From contig NZ_CP026951.1 in the NCBI RefSeq assembly GCF_003065485.1, forward strand, positions 1,550,001-1,614,000: a DNA stretch of 64,000 bases, given 5' to 3'. The stretch's first letter is position 1, and each line of letters begins with the position of its first letter. This DNA is from Salinibacterium hongtaonis. GTDB taxonomy: Bacteria > Actinomycetota > Actinomycetes > Actinomycetales > Microbacteriaceae. A program made the translations under genes and the position numbers. Positions 1 through 9,360 of the stretch are shown piece by piece. The notes under the pieces were generated by a model. The model was not told where the DNA came from. It made no database searches and saw nothing but the letters and a program-made list of their open reading frames with translations.

Positions 1-844
<844 letters not shown>

Positions 845-866
845 TTAGGTCAGCCGACGACGAACA

Positions 867-904
867 CCGCGACGAGGGAGGCCTGGAACTAGGACTCGTC
901 GCGG
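867..904 (-). promoter_or_regulatory. Stem-loop in the leuA leader (putative attenuator)
   Basis: A perfect 10-bp stem, CCGCGACGAG pairing with CTCGTCGCGG around an 18-nt loop, lies between the leader peptide and leuA, 46 bases before the start codon. The upstream arm is the sequence that codes for the last leader residues. A ribosome stalled at the Leu codons would leave the stem free, while one reaching the stop codon would cover it. Attenuation of leuA by leader peptides has been predicted before in actinobacteria; this instance is inferred from the sequence alone. Confidence 0.5.
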
Positions 905-933
905 CAGCTAAGGAGAAGCAGACCGAACAGCAC
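889..933 (-). promoter_or_regulatory. Leu-rich leader peptide upstream of leuA (candidate leuL)
   Basis: Reading on the minus strand from GTG at 933, a 14-codon frame encodes VLFGLLLLSCRDES and stops at TAG (889-891). Five of the fourteen codons are leucine (CTG, CTG, CTT, CTC, CTT), four of them nearly consecutive. An in-frame TAA lies three codons before the GTG, so the peptide cannot start further upstream. The last codons overlap the 5' arm of the stem-loop at 867-904. This is the layout expected for ribosome-mediated control by leucine. No strong Shine-Dalgarno is seen, which is the main weakness. Confidence 0.55.
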
Positions 934-977
934 GAACTCAGGTTATCACCCCTTTTTGCGCCGTTATCAAATCGAGA

Positions 978-1003
978 GGGCAACCCGGCCAGCCGGGTTG
1001 CCC
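978..1003. terminator. Hairpin after the ABC permease gene
   Basis: GGGCAACCCGGC and GCCGGGTTGCCC form a perfect 12-bp stem with a 2-nt gap. It lies 11 bases beyond the permease stop codon and upstream of the leuA leader. There is no U-tract, which is common for actinobacterial terminators. It probably ends the minus-strand ABC transcript before leuA. Confidence 0.6.
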
Positions 1004-1014
1004 TCCCCTCTCAG

Positions 1015-2427
1015 TCAGTCGGCGGCGAGAGCCAGCACCGGCGTAACCGATGTGGCCTTGCGCGCCGGGATTTGAGCCGCCGCGAGCGTGAGCAACGCGG
1101 ATCCCACAGCGAGGACGATGAGGAGGAACCACGGAACTGTGGGCAAGACGAGTCCGGGGCCGCCGAACATGCTGCCCAAAAGCGACTGCGCACCCGCCCA
1201 GCCGTACAGCACACCGAGCACGAGGCCGATTCCCACACCCGTCACCGTGAGCTGAGCGCTCTCGGCCACGACCATCCCGCGCACCTGCCGACCGGTAAAG
1301 CCCAGGGCCCTCAGCAATCCGAGCTCTCTCGTTCGTTGAATCACGCTCAGCGAGAGGTTGTTGATCATTCCAAACGCCGCGATGACCGCAGAGAAGCCGA
1401 TGAGTGCCGTGAAGATCGCCATCGTTATGGCAATCACGTCGTCGGTGCCTGCATAGGCCTCTGGCTCGTTCTGCTGGGCCGCCGCGATCATGTCTGCGTA
1501 GCCCTGTGCCGCGACAGAGAACGTGGTGATGAGGGTCACACCGATGACCAACCCGATCGTCGTTCGCGCGCTGCGCTCCGGATACCGCGTGCTGTTCTCC
1601 GCCGCCATCTGAGCCGATGCCGACGACCCAAACCAGCGGCCGGTGAGACGCAGAAGCGGAGGAATAACGAGGTGAGCGCCGATGACGACGCCCGTGAACG
1701 AAGCGATTCCGCCGAAGAACGCGACGATGAAGCCGAGCCCGTTGACAAGCCCGAGAACCACACCGACGCCGAGCGCGACAAGCCCTCCGAAGAAGAACAG
1801 CGCTGCGACACCATTGCGCACAGGGCGGCGCCGCGTCTCTTCGCGTGAGCGCTCCTGCGCGGCACCCGTCGCCTGGATCGGGGTCACGACGAGAACCCGG
1901 CGCGAGCCGACCCACGAGGCACCCCACGTCGCCACAACCACAACACCTGCGGGCATAACGATGAGCGGGTCGATGGCGCCGTAATCGAGATCAGGAACCG
2001 CCCCTGTGGCCCGCGCCAGCTCGAGTGCGGCGGTAACGATCACGAGGCCGACCGCTGCGCCGATAGCCGCACCCACCGCCCCGACCGCGAGGCCCTCTCG
2101 TGCAACCGAGAGACGCAGAGTCTTGGCCGTCGCGCCGACAAGTCGCATGAGGGCAATCGTGCGGGTGCGACCCGCGATGATCGTGGCGAACGTGTTGGCC
2201 GTCACAATCGAACCGACGTACACCGCGATCAGGATGAAGACGGAGGCCACCATGGCCAACGCCAGCTGAACCGAATTGCGAGCCGAGATGTCGTTCTGCG
2301 CCACTATCGCCGTGAGATAGCCCGTCGTTTGAATAAGTCCGACCCCAAAGGCGGCGCTCAGCGCCGTGACGATGAGACTCGATGTGTGGTCTTTGAGTCC
2401 ACGGCTGTGTGATGTCGAGACCGTCAC
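1015..2427 (-). CDS. ABC transporter permease, FtsX/MacB type
   Basis: Membrane subunit of a MacB/LolCDE-like ABC exporter, about 470 residues. The start is GTG at 2427, whose GTGA overlaps the stop of the ATPase gene by 4 bases and implies translational coupling; a longer frame to 2592 would overlap the ATPase heavily and has no family-like sequence. There is an N-terminal membrane segment, then a first group of membrane helices with a cytoplasmic loop (RTRTIALMRLVGATAKTLRL). A second FtsX-type block in the C-terminal third carries IQRTRELGLLRALGFTGRQV, the usual coupling-helix region. The substrate cannot be read from the sequence. A neighbouring two-component system may regulate it, as is common for peptide-antibiotic or envelope-stress exporters. 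Confidence 0.9.
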   Translation of the reverse strand: MTVSTSHSRGLKDHTSSLIVTALSAAFGVGLIQTTGYLTAIVAQNDISARNSVQLALAMVASVFILIAVYVGSIVTANTFATIIAGRTRTIALMRLVGATAKTLRLSVAREGLAVGAVGAAIGAAVGLVIVTAALELARATGAVPDLDYGAIDPLIVMPAGVVVVATWGASWVGSRRVLVVTPIQATGAAQERSREETRRRPVRNGVAALFFFGGLVALGVGVVLGLVNGLGFIVAFFGGIASFTGVVIGAHLVIPPLLRLTGRWFGSSASAQMAAENSTRYPERSARTTIGLVIGVTLITTFSVAAQGYADMIAAAQQNEPEAYAGTDDVIAITMAIFTALIGFSAVIAAFGMINNLSLSVIQRTRELGLLRALGFTGRQVRGMVVAESAQLTVTGVGIGLVLGVLYGWAGAQSLLGSMFGGPGLVLPTVPWFLLIVLAVGSALLTLAAAQIPARKATSVTPVLALAAD

Positions 2428-3218
2428 TTGGCCAACTCCATACCGAGCATGAACGAGCTGATCTGCTCGGGCGTGCTGCGCCCGTGTTCGGCCACAAGTC
2501 GCCCATCGGCGAGAAAAACGATGCGGTCGGCATAGCTTGCCGCAATGGGGTCGTGGGTCACCATGGCGATACTCTGCCCATACCCCGTGCACGCCGCGGC
2601 GAGCAATGCCAAGACCTCGCGGCCCGTGCGCGAGTCGAGGTTGCCCGTGGGCTCGTCAGCGAAGATGAGGTCGGGGCGGGTCGCCAGGGCGCGGGCGATA
2701 GCGACGCGCTGCTGCTGCCCTCCCGAGAGTTCATGAGGACGGTGCGTGAGCCGTGGCGAAAGCCCGAGCGAGTCGATGAGGTCATCGATCCACTTCTTCT
2801 CCTGAACAGAAGGGCGGCGGCCGTCGAGCATGAACGGAAGGTGGATGTTGCCGCTTACGTCAAGGGTCGGCACCAGGTTGAAGGCCTGAAACACGAATCC
2901 GATGCGCCGTCGCCGTAGCAGGGTCAGTTCGGTGTCGCCCAGGCCCGTTACCTCGGTATCCCCGATCCAGGCGGAGCCCGACGTGGGCGAATCGAGGCCA
3001 GCCATGATGTGCATGAGAGTTGATTTGCCCGATCCGCTGGGCCCCATGATGGCGGTGAATTCACCGCGACGAAGCTCGAGCGTGACGCCGTCGAGTGCCG
3101 TAACGGTCGTTGCTCCTGATCCATACGCCTTGGTGACGTGAGAGACGCGCGCTACTGCCGCGGATGATTCGGTGCGCGACCCATCGGAGGGGCCGGGATT
3201 GGCAGGTGTGATTGTCAT
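2424..3218 (-). CDS. ABC transporter ATP-binding protein (LolD/MacB type)
   Basis: ATPase subunit partnering the permease directly downstream, 264 residues. Visible motifs are Walker A GPSGSGKST near residue 60, the Q-loop in FVFQAFNLVP, the ABC signature LSGGQQQRVAIARAL, Walker B DLIFADEPTGNLDS and the H-loop in VTHDP. The sequence follows the LolD/FtsE/MacB subfamily closely (EPTGNLDSRTG). The approximately 20-residue hydrophilic N-terminal extension before the ATPase fold suggests the true start could be slightly downstream. Gene order is ATPase then permease with a 4-base overlap. The 122-bp gap to the response-regulator gene is long enough for its own promoter. Confidence 0.93.
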   Translation of the reverse strand: MTITPANPGPSDGSRTESSAAVARVSHVTKAYGSGATTVTALDGVTLELRRGEFTAIMGPSGSGKSTLMHIMAGLDSPTSGSAWIGDTEVTGLGDTELTLLRRRRIGFVFQAFNLVPTLDVSGNIHLPFMLDGRRPSVQEKKWIDDLIDSLGLSPRLTHRPHELSGGQQQRVAIARALATRPDLIFADEPTGNLDSRTGREVLALLAAACTGYGQSIAMVTHDPIAASYADRIVFLADGRLVAEHGRSTPEQISSFMLGMELAK

Positions 3219-3340
3219 AGACCCACGCTATTTTTTGCGGGGCCTCCGGGGCATCGGGCTCAAGTAGCTCCCGCATCCCTCTTCAGGATGACCTTGCAGC
3301 GCCGGCGTACATCTCTGGCCACCGCGCGAACCTCTGGCTA

Positions 3341-4012
3341 TCAGTTGCCCGTGAGCTCGTGCTCGAACGCGTAGACAACCAACTGCACACGATCGCGTAG
3401 CGACAGCTTGGAGAGGATGCGACTGATGTGTGTCTTGACGGTCGCCTCGCTGAGAAACTCCTGCTGCGCGATCTCGGAGTTGCTCAGGCCCCGCGCGGCC
3501 AGCACGAAGATGTCTCGCTCCCGTGAGGTGAGGTTCTCGAACTCTGCGGGGGTCGCCGTGACTGCTGATGCCCCGCTGAAGTGCTCGAAAAGCTCACGAG
3601 TCGCCGAAGCGGCAATCACGGCGTTGCCCGCGTGAACCGTGCGAATTGCGGCAAGCAGAAACTCGGGGTCGGCATCTTTCAGCACAAAGCCGCTTGCGCC
3701 GCCCCTAATTGCCCGGGTCGCAGCTTCATCCAGATCGAATGTCGTGAGAACAATCACCCGAGGAGTGGCAGAGCCGTTCTTAGCGGCGTTCGCCACAATC
3801 TCGGCTGTCGCGTCAATGCCATCCATGATCGGCATACGGATGTCCATGAGCATCACGTCGGGGCGCTGGGCCAGAGCGAGGGCGACACCTTCTTGCCCGT
3901 TGCTGGCCTCCCCCACGAACTCAAGGTCGGGCTGTGATGAGACCAGCATGCGGATTCCAGCACGAAAGAGCGACTGGTCGTCGACGAGCGCCACTCTGAT
4001 CTGATCGGTCAT
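3341..4012 (-). CDS. Response regulator, NarL/LuxR family
   Basis: Two-component response regulator of 223 residues with the standard layout. The N-terminal receiver domain has the acidic pair VDDQ, the phosphoacceptor Asp in VMLMDIRMPIMDG (near residue 55) and the conserved Thr/Lys region (LTTFD, GFVLKDA). The C-terminal LuxR-type HTH contains LTSRERDIFVLAARGLSNSEIA and EATVKTHISRILSKL. It overlaps the histidine kinase gene by 4 bases, so the two are a cognate pair. The ABC exporter genes lie immediately downstream on the same strand and are the obvious candidate targets, but no operator was identified. Confidence 0.94.
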   Translation of the reverse strand: MTDQIRVALVDDQSLFRAGIRMLVSSQPDLEFVGEASNGQEGVALALAQRPDVMLMDIRMPIMDGIDATAEIVANAAKNGSATPRVIVLTTFDLDEAATRAIRGGASGFVLKDADPEFLLAAIRTVHAGNAVIAASATRELFEHFSGASAVTATPAEFENLTSRERDIFVLAARGLSNSEIAQQEFLSEATVKTHISRILSKLSLRDRVQLVVYAFEHELTGN

Positions 4013-5238
4013 GACGACTCCTTGAGGGTGGGAGCGGTGGTGGTCGGCACCGAATGGGGCAACGAAAGCGAGACCACGAACAGCCCGGATGTGGGCCGGG
4101 CGGTCAGGTCGCCGCCCGCAAGCACAGCGCGCTCCCGCATGCCCGCAAGGCCGTGACCGAGTGGCGGGGCCAGTTGCGCATCCGCGCGCATGTGGTTGGT
4201 CACCGTCACGTGCAGCCCGAGCGGCGACCAGGCGATCTCCAACTCGACGGGCTGGTCGACATCCCCATGGCGGAGCGCATTCGTGAGGGCTTCTTGGATC
4301 ACGCGATACGCCGCGAGCTGCTGCCCCTGCGCCAAGGGCAGAGGCTCACCGGTCTCGCGAACCTCGATAGAGAGGCCCGCCTGGCGAAGTTGCCCCACGA
4401 GCCGGTCGAGATCGGCAAGGCTCGGCTGCGGCCCCTCGGCCTGATTGTGTCGGAGCTGCGAGAGCAGGAGGCGAACATCGCCGAGCGCCTCTCGCGCGGT
4501 CGAAGAAATGGTTGTCAGGGCACCATCGACAGCGGTGGGATCTGTGAGCCTGGCGTAGCGGGCGCCGTCTGATTGCGCGATGACGACCGCAAGGGAGTGC
4601 GCGACGATGTCGTGCATATCCCGCGCGATGCGGTTGCGCTCCTGTTCGACAATGACCTCGCGCTGAGCGATGCGCTGCTCCGCCTCGGCCTTAGCCTGGG
4701 CCGACCTGCTCTCGCCGGCGAGGCGCCGAGTGCGCGCAAGGAGCCCGAGCGTCCAGCTCAGTCCGAGACCCACGAGCGCGAAGATCAGGATGCCCGCGAA
4801 CACCTGAATCACTTCGTTCAGCGGCGCGCCCCTGAGAAAGACATCGATCGTGAGGTAGATCGCGATCACGAGGGAACCCGCTATCGCAGAACCAAGGCCA
4901 GCCCACTTGAGAACCCGGCCGCCATAGGCCGCTGTCGTGAACAGCACTGCGAGGATCGCGAGGTTGGAGACGTCGGGGCCGAGCTGGGCCACAAGCTGAA
5001 AGCCAGCGCCAACCCAGGCCACAACCAGAGCGAGCGCAGGGCTTGCCCGGCGCAGGGCAAGCGCCGTCGCCATGATGATGACGACGACATACATCGCCGG
5101 TTCGGCCACCGTGATCGCAAGCCGCAGCAGAACGCAAAATATGGCCAGCGAAATATCGAACACCAGCTGGCGCCTGGTGATCTCCCGAAAGAGATTCACG
5201 CCGCTAGAAGCCGAGCCGGCCGAGCTGCTTGGCGTCAC
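4009..5238 (-). CDS. Sensor histidine kinase, DesK/NarX class (HisKA_3)
   Basis: Membrane sensor kinase of 409 residues. The N-terminal 170 residues contain about five hydrophobic helices, followed by a short coiled region rich in Gln/Glu/Arg. The dimerisation box holds the phospho-accepting His in RNRIARDMHDIVAHSLAVV, and a HATPase domain ends with GHGLAGMRERAVLAGG. The GTG start at 5238 is chosen because AGGAG sits 7 bases upstream, although it overlaps era by 35 bases; the alternative GTG at 5199 has no such site. It forms a 4-base-overlapping pair with the NarL-type regulator. The stimulus is unknown. Confidence 0.9.
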   Translation of the reverse strand: MTPSSSAGSASSGVNLFREITRRQLVFDISLAIFCVLLRLAITVAEPAMYVVVIIMATALALRRASPALALVVAWVGAGFQLVAQLGPDVSNLAILAVLFTTAAYGGRVLKWAGLGSAIAGSLVIAIYLTIDVFLRGAPLNEVIQVFAGILIFALVGLGLSWTLGLLARTRRLAGESRSAQAKAEAEQRIAQREVIVEQERNRIARDMHDIVAHSLAVVIAQSDGARYARLTDPTAVDGALTTISSTAREALGDVRLLLSQLRHNQAEGPQPSLADLDRLVGQLRQAGLSIEVRETGEPLPLAQGQQLAAYRVIQEALTNALRHGDVDQPVELEIAWSPLGLHVTVTNHMRADAQLAPPLGHGLAGMRERAVLAGGDLTARPTSGLFVVSLSLPHSVPTTTAPTLKESS

Positions 5239-6100
5239 GCTGCCACTCCTTGGCCACCTTCACCCGGAGGGAGAGAAACACCTTGCTGCCGATGAGGGGC
5301 TCGATCTGCGCCCGCGCCCGTGCGCCGACCTCGGCGAGACGGGAGCCCTTGTGGCCGATGATGATGCCCTTCTGGCTGTCGCGCTCTACGAACAGGTTGG
5401 CGTAGATCTCAACGAGCTCTTTGTCGTCTCGCTCGATGATGTCGTCGATCGTAATGGCAATCGAATGAGGCAGCTCGTCTTGAACGCCCTCAAGTGCTGC
5501 CTCGCGAATGAACTCGGCAATGCGGTCTTCCATCGCCTCTTCGGTCACGGTCTCGGCCGGGTAGAGAGGCGGGGATTCTGGTAGCAAGGCAATCAGTTCC
5601 TTGGTCAGAACATCCAGCTGGATGCTCGTGAGCGCAGAAACGGGGATGATGGCCTCCCAGTCGCGCAGCTGGGAGACAGCAAGCAGCTGCTCTGCGACGG
5701 ATGCTTTTGATGCCGCATCGACCTTGGTGACAATGGCGACCTTCTTGGCGCGGGGAAACGAATCTAGCTGCTCATTGATGAAGCGATCGCCCGGGCCGAG
5801 CTTTTCGTTGGCAGGCACGCAGAAGCAGATCACGTCGACCTCGCCGAGCGTGTCTTGCACGACAGCATTGAGGCGCTCACCCAGGAGCGTGCGGGGGCGG
5901 TGCATGCCGGGCGTATCGACCAGGATGAGCTGGCCAGATTCCTTGTGCACAATGCCGCGAATGGCGCGGCGGGTGGTCTGCGGCTTGCTGCTCGTGATGG
6001 CGACTTTCTCGCCGACGAGTGCGTTGGTGAGCGTCGACTTGCCGACGTTGGGGCGACCTACAAAGGTCACAAAGCCCGCGCGGTGCTGGGTGTCGGTCAT
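5204..6100 (-). CDS. era: GTPase Era
   Basis: Ras-like GTPase needed for 16S rRNA maturation and 30S assembly, 298 residues, the usual Era length. G1 is GRPNVGKST near residue 15, the G2-region Thr is in TTRRAIRGI, G3 is DTPGMHRP, and G4 is TKVD. The C-terminal KH domain includes IIIGHKGSRLAEVGARAR and ends with VAKEWQRDAKQL. The ATG overlaps the end of the CNNM/CorC gene (ATGA), continuing the ybeY-CNNM-era arrangement widespread in Gram-positive bacteria. Assignment is firm. Confidence 0.98.
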   Translation of the reverse strand: MTDTQHRAGFVTFVGRPNVGKSTLTNALVGEKVAITSSKPQTTRRAIRGIVHKESGQLILVDTPGMHRPRTLLGERLNAVVQDTLGEVDVICFCVPANEKLGPGDRFINEQLDSFPRAKKVAIVTKVDAASKASVAEQLLAVSQLRDWEAIIPVSALTSIQLDVLTKELIALLPESPPLYPAETVTEEAMEDRIAEFIREAALEGVQDELPHSIAITIDDIIERDDKELVEIYANLFVERDSQKGIIIGHKGSRLAEVGARARAQIEPLIGSKVFLSLRVKVAKEWQRDAKQLGRLGF

Positions 6101-7416
6101 GGGGTGTAACTCTCGCTCTCGCTGTCAGATTCTGTGTCGCTCTCGGAGCCATCATCGCGCACGACCCGGGTATCGGGCTCGGCAATGAGGGTGACGAGGC
6201 GTTTGCGCCGGCCATCGGTTCTCTCGGCCGTGAGGGTGACTCCGTAGACGTGGACGGTATCCCCCGGCTCTGCGAGCCTGCCCAGCGCCTTGGTGAAAAG
6301 CCCGCCGACCGAGTCGACATCGTCGTCATCAAGGTCAAGGTCAAAGAGCTCTCCGAGTTCATCGACAGGGAGCCGAGCGGCGACCCGAAAGCGGCCATCA
6401 CCGAGATCCTTGACCTCCTGGAGCGCCCGGTCGTACTCGTCAGAGATATCGCCGACGAGTTCCTCGATGAGGTCCTCCATCGTGACGAGCCCGGCGATTC
6501 CGCCGTATTCGTCCACGACCATCGCAAGATGGTTCGATTCGAGCTGCATCTGGCGCAAGAGGTCGTCTGCCTTTTGCGATTCCGGCACAAACAGCGCGGG
6601 GCGCACAAGCTGGGCCGTGGTGAGCTTGGTGAGGTCGGACGGCCGCTCATGACTGAGACGGGCGACGTCGCGAAGGTAGAGAACGCCGAGCACCTCGTCG
6701 ACATCTTCGCCCACGACGGGGATGCGCGATACGCCCTTGCCAAAGAACAGCCCCAGGGCTTCCGCGAGAAGCGCAGTTCCCTCGATCGTCACAGCATCGG
6801 TACGGGGCACCATGACCTCGCGCACGACCGTCTGGTTGAACTCGAAGATCGAGTGGATCAGCTCTCGGTCTTCCTCCTCGAGCACGTCTAGCGCGGTTGC
6901 TTCGTCGACCATGCTCAGCAGCTGTTGTTCAGAACTGAATGTTGCCGTCTTGGGGCGACCAGGAGTGACCCTGTTGCCCACCGCCACAAGCGCAGCCGCG
7001 ATCGGCCCCAGCAGCACCCTCAGCGCGTGAACCAACCACGCGGTCGCAATCACAATGGGGCGCGCATGTTCCCGCCCAACGCTGCGCGGGCTAGAACCGA
7101 CGAGCACGAATGACGCGATGATCATGACGAGTGCCGAGCAGATGAGGGCAAGCCACCACTGTCCGATCACGGTCGTAAAGCTCATCGTGACCAAAACGGC
7201 AGCTGTTGTCTCCGCCGCGATGCGCATGAAGTTGACGGCGTTGAGGTGCGGGCCGATGTCAGCGGCGATCGCCAGAAGCGACTTCTCGCTACGGGATCCC
7301 TGTGCCATCTCCTGCAGGTCGTTGCGGGAGAGCACACCCAGGGCGGCGTCTGCTGCCGCCAGGAGTCCGCCGAATGCGACGAGCACAACGGCGACAATCG
7401 CAAAGATCACGGTCAT
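6097..7416 (-). CDS. CNNM/CorC-family membrane protein with CBS domains
   Basis: 439-residue protein of the hemolysin-C/CNNM family, implicated in magnesium or cobalt handling. It has an N-terminal DUF21 membrane domain of about four hydrophobic helices (first at residues 1-25), then a CBS pair (starting near the REVMVPRTDAVTI segment) and a CorC_HlyC domain with the typical GLVTMEDLIEELVGDISDEYD. It ends in an acidic, serine-rich tail (SDTESDSESES). It lies between ybeY and era, with a 4-base overlap into era, so it is part of the same transcription unit. The transported ion cannot be determined from the sequence. Confidence 0.92.
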   Translation of the reverse strand: MTVIFAIVAVVLVAFGGLLAAADAALGVLSRNDLQEMAQGSRSEKSLLAIAADIGPHLNAVNFMRIAAETTAAVLVTMSFTTVIGQWWLALICSALVMIIASFVLVGSSPRSVGREHARPIVIATAWLVHALRVLLGPIAAALVAVGNRVTPGRPKTATFSSEQQLLSMVDEATALDVLEEEDRELIHSIFEFNQTVVREVMVPRTDAVTIEGTALLAEALGLFFGKGVSRIPVVGEDVDEVLGVLYLRDVARLSHERPSDLTKLTTAQLVRPALFVPESQKADDLLRQMQLESNHLAMVVDEYGGIAGLVTMEDLIEELVGDISDEYDRALQEVKDLGDGRFRVAARLPVDELGELFDLDLDDDDVDSVGGLFTKALGRLAEPGDTVHVYGVTLTAERTDGRRKRLVTLIAEPDTRVVRDDGSESDTESDSESESYTP

Positions 7417-7450
7417 CGAGAACTCCGCAGCTCAGATGAATGTGGGCGGT

Positions 7451-7486
7451 TCATCACTGAGGGTTGCGTCATCACTGAGGGTCGCG
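7451..7486. repeat. 18-bp tandem duplication across the ybeY stop codon
   Basis: Two adjacent 18-base units, TCATCACTGAGGGTTGCG and TCATCACTGAGGGTCGCG, differ at one position. On the minus strand the second unit supplies the last codons and the TGA stop of ybeY, and the first repeats that sequence just downstream, including a second TGATGA. It looks like a local slippage duplication with one later substitution. Confidence 0.75.
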
Positions 7487-7936
7487 CTCCTGCACGGCAA
7501 AGCCGGCGAGAATGTCGCGCTGCAGGCCGAACATTTCGCGCTCCTCATCAGGCTCGGCGTGATCGAAGCCGAGCAGGTGAAGAATGCCGTGGGTGGTGAG
7601 CAGCAGCAGCTCGTCCATGAGGGTGTGTCCGGCCGTTTCGGCCTGCGACTGCGCGACCTGAGGGCACAGCACAACATCGCCGAGCAGACCAGCGGGGGTA
7701 ATGGCGTCTTCTGTGCCGGGCCGGAGCTCGTCCATGGGAAAGCTCAGAACATCCGTTGGGCCCGGCTCGTCCATCCACTGCACATGGAGCTGCTCCATGG
7801 CTGCCTCGTCGACCAGCACGATCGACAGCTCGGCGTCGGGATGCACGTGGAGCTCGTCTAGCGCGTAGGTCGCCAGGCGCTGCAGTGCGGTCTCGTCGAC
7901 CTCCACAACTGACTCGTTGTTGATCTCGATGCTCAT
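7472..7936 (-). CDS. ybeY: Endoribonuclease YbeY (16S rRNA maturation)
   Basis: Zinc-dependent single-strand endoribonuclease involved in 16S rRNA 3'-end processing and ribosome quality control, 154 residues. The diagnostic metal site [16 protein letters not shown] (three His) is near residue 115, and the upstream LSFPMDE segment is also conserved. It follows phoH with a 4-base overlap and precedes the CNNM/CorC gene and era; phoH-ybeY-CNNM-era is a conserved Gram-positive order. The stop codon lies within an 18-bp tandem duplication, so the 3' end may vary between strains. Confidence 0.97.
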   Translation of the reverse strand: MSIEINNESVVEVDETALQRLATYALDELHVHPDAELSIVLVDEAAMEQLHVQWMDEPGPTDVLSFPMDELRPGTEDAITPAGLLGDVVLCPQVAQSQAETAGHTLMDELLLLTTHGILHLLGFDHAEPDEEREMFGLQRDILAGFAVQERDPQ

Positions 7937-8979
7937 AGTGCACTCTCTCCGCGCCCTGTGGCGTCTCGTCGGTCTGCGCGAACGCGCTGCCGGTCTTCGT
8001 CGTACCGGGTATAGGCATCCACGATCTGGGCTACCAGCGTGTGCCGCACAACATCGTCGCTCGTGAGGTACGAAAAATGGATGTCGTCAAGGGTGTCGAG
8101 CACCTGCGTCACGAGAGTGAGACCACTCGTGCCCGTCGGCAGGTCGACCTGCGTGATGTCGCCCGTGACGACCATGCGCGACCCGAATCCGAGACGCGTC
8201 AGGAACATCTTCATCTGCTCCGGCGTGGTGTTCTGCGCCTCGTCAAGGATCACGAAGGAGTTGTTCAGCGTGCGCCCTCGCATATAGGCCAGCGGGGCGA
8301 CCTCGATCGTGCCGATGGCCAGGAGCTTGCCCACGACCTCCGGGTCCATCATCTCGTTGAGCGCGTCGTAGAGGGGTCGCAGGTAAGGGTCGATCTTGTC
8401 AGTCAGCGAGCCGGGCAAGAATCCAAGACGCTCGCCAGCTTCGACGGCCGGCCTCGTGAGGATGATGCGGTCGACCTCCTTGCGCTGCAGGGCCTGCACC
8501 GCCTTGGCCATCGCCAGGTAGGTCTTTCCCGTGCCGGCGGGGCCGATGCCGAATACGACGGTGTTCTCATCGATCGCATCGACATACGCCCGCTGCCCTG
8601 AGGTCTTGGGCCTAATGCTCTTGCCACGGCTCATCAATATCGTCTGCCCGAGCACATCCGTCGGCCGCTCGCCGGAGCTGCCCGCGATGATGCGGGCAGA
8701 CTCGGTGACGTCACGATCGGTCAGCTCGTGGGTTTCGCCGGCCAGAGCGAGAAGCTCCTCGACAAGCGTGTTGGCTGCGCGGACCTGCGCTGCGGGCCCC
8801 TCAAGCGCGATTTCGTTGCCACGAACAAATACCGAGACAAGCGGATGCTGATCCTCGATCGTGCGCAGCAGTCGATCCTGCGGCCCCAAGAGGTCGACCA
8901 TCGAGACGGTATCGACATGGATCACCGTGCGAAGCGAGTCGCCGCTTGCTCCGCCGGTCCGTGCAGTGTCAGTCGCCAA
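7933..8979 (-). CDS. phoH: PhoH-family ATPase
   Basis: PhoH-like NTPase, probably an RNA helicase-type ATPase acting with YbeY. About 348 residues if it starts at TTG 8979, which overlaps the HIT gene stop; GTG at 8925 is an alternative. A longer frame to 9153 exists, but its extension is antisense-like sequence over the HIT gene. Walker A is [11 protein letters not shown], Walker B is [11 protein letters not shown], and the family segment [19 protein letters not shown] lies between them. The N-terminal region with [15 protein letters not shown] and FVRGNEIAL is the usual KH-like part. It overlaps ybeY by 4 bases. Confidence 0.93.
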   Translation of the reverse strand: MATDTARTGGASGDSLRTVIHVDTVSMVDLLGPQDRLLRTIEDQHPLVSVFVRGNEIALEGPAAQVRAANTLVEELLALAGETHELTDRDVTESARIIAGSSGERPTDVLGQTILMSRGKSIRPKTSGQRAYVDAIDENTVVFGIGPAGTGKTYLAMAKAVQALQRKEVDRIILTRPAVEAGERLGFLPGSLTDKIDPYLRPLYDALNEMMDPEVVGKLLAIGTIEVAPLAYMRGRTLNNSFVILDEAQNTTPEQMKMFLTRLGFGSRMVVTGDITQVDLPTGTSGLTLVTQVLDTLDDIHFSYLTSDDVVRHTLVAQIVDAYTRYDEDRQRVRADRRDATGRGESAL

Positions 8980-9325
8980 GGGAGCCTTCCGAGAGGGTGC
9001 CGCCCAAAACGTGAGCGTGCACATGGAATACGGTCTGGCCGGCGCTCTCGCCGGTGTTGAATACGAGGCGGAACTCGCCTCCACAGTGCTCATCCGCCAG
9101 GGCCTGCGCCGTCGCAACCATCTCCGCAAGCAGAGCCGGATCGCCGGCCGCAAGTTCTGCGACGTTGCGGTACTGCGGGTCGCGGGGAATCACCAGCAAA
9201 TGCACGGGCGCCTTAGGCGCAATGTCGCGAATGGCGATAACACGCTCGCCGTCGAACACGACATCGGCAGGAATTTCACCGGCGATGATGCGGGAGAAGA
9301 TCGATGGTTCGGCTGCGGCAGACAT
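8969..9325 (-). CDS. HIT-family nucleotide-binding protein (HINT type)
   Basis: 118-residue histidine-triad protein. The signature HVHAHVLGG is at the C-terminus and the N-terminus has the usual FSRIIAGEIPADVVFD. HINT proteins hydrolyse nucleoside phosphoramidates and acyl-nucleotides; the physiological substrate here is unknown. It sits between rsmE and phoH on the same strand, a common actinobacterial arrangement, with 35 bases to rsmE and an overlap with the likely phoH start. Confidence 0.95.
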   Translation of the reverse strand: MSAAAEPSIFSRIIAGEIPADVVFDGERVIAIRDIAPKAPVHLLVIPRDPQYRNVAELAAGDPALLAEMVATAQALADEHCGGEFRLVFNTGESAGQTVFHVHAHVLGGTLSEGSLGD

Positions 9326-9360
9326 GCCACAAGCTTAAGCGCAAACGCCTGAGGCGGTGG

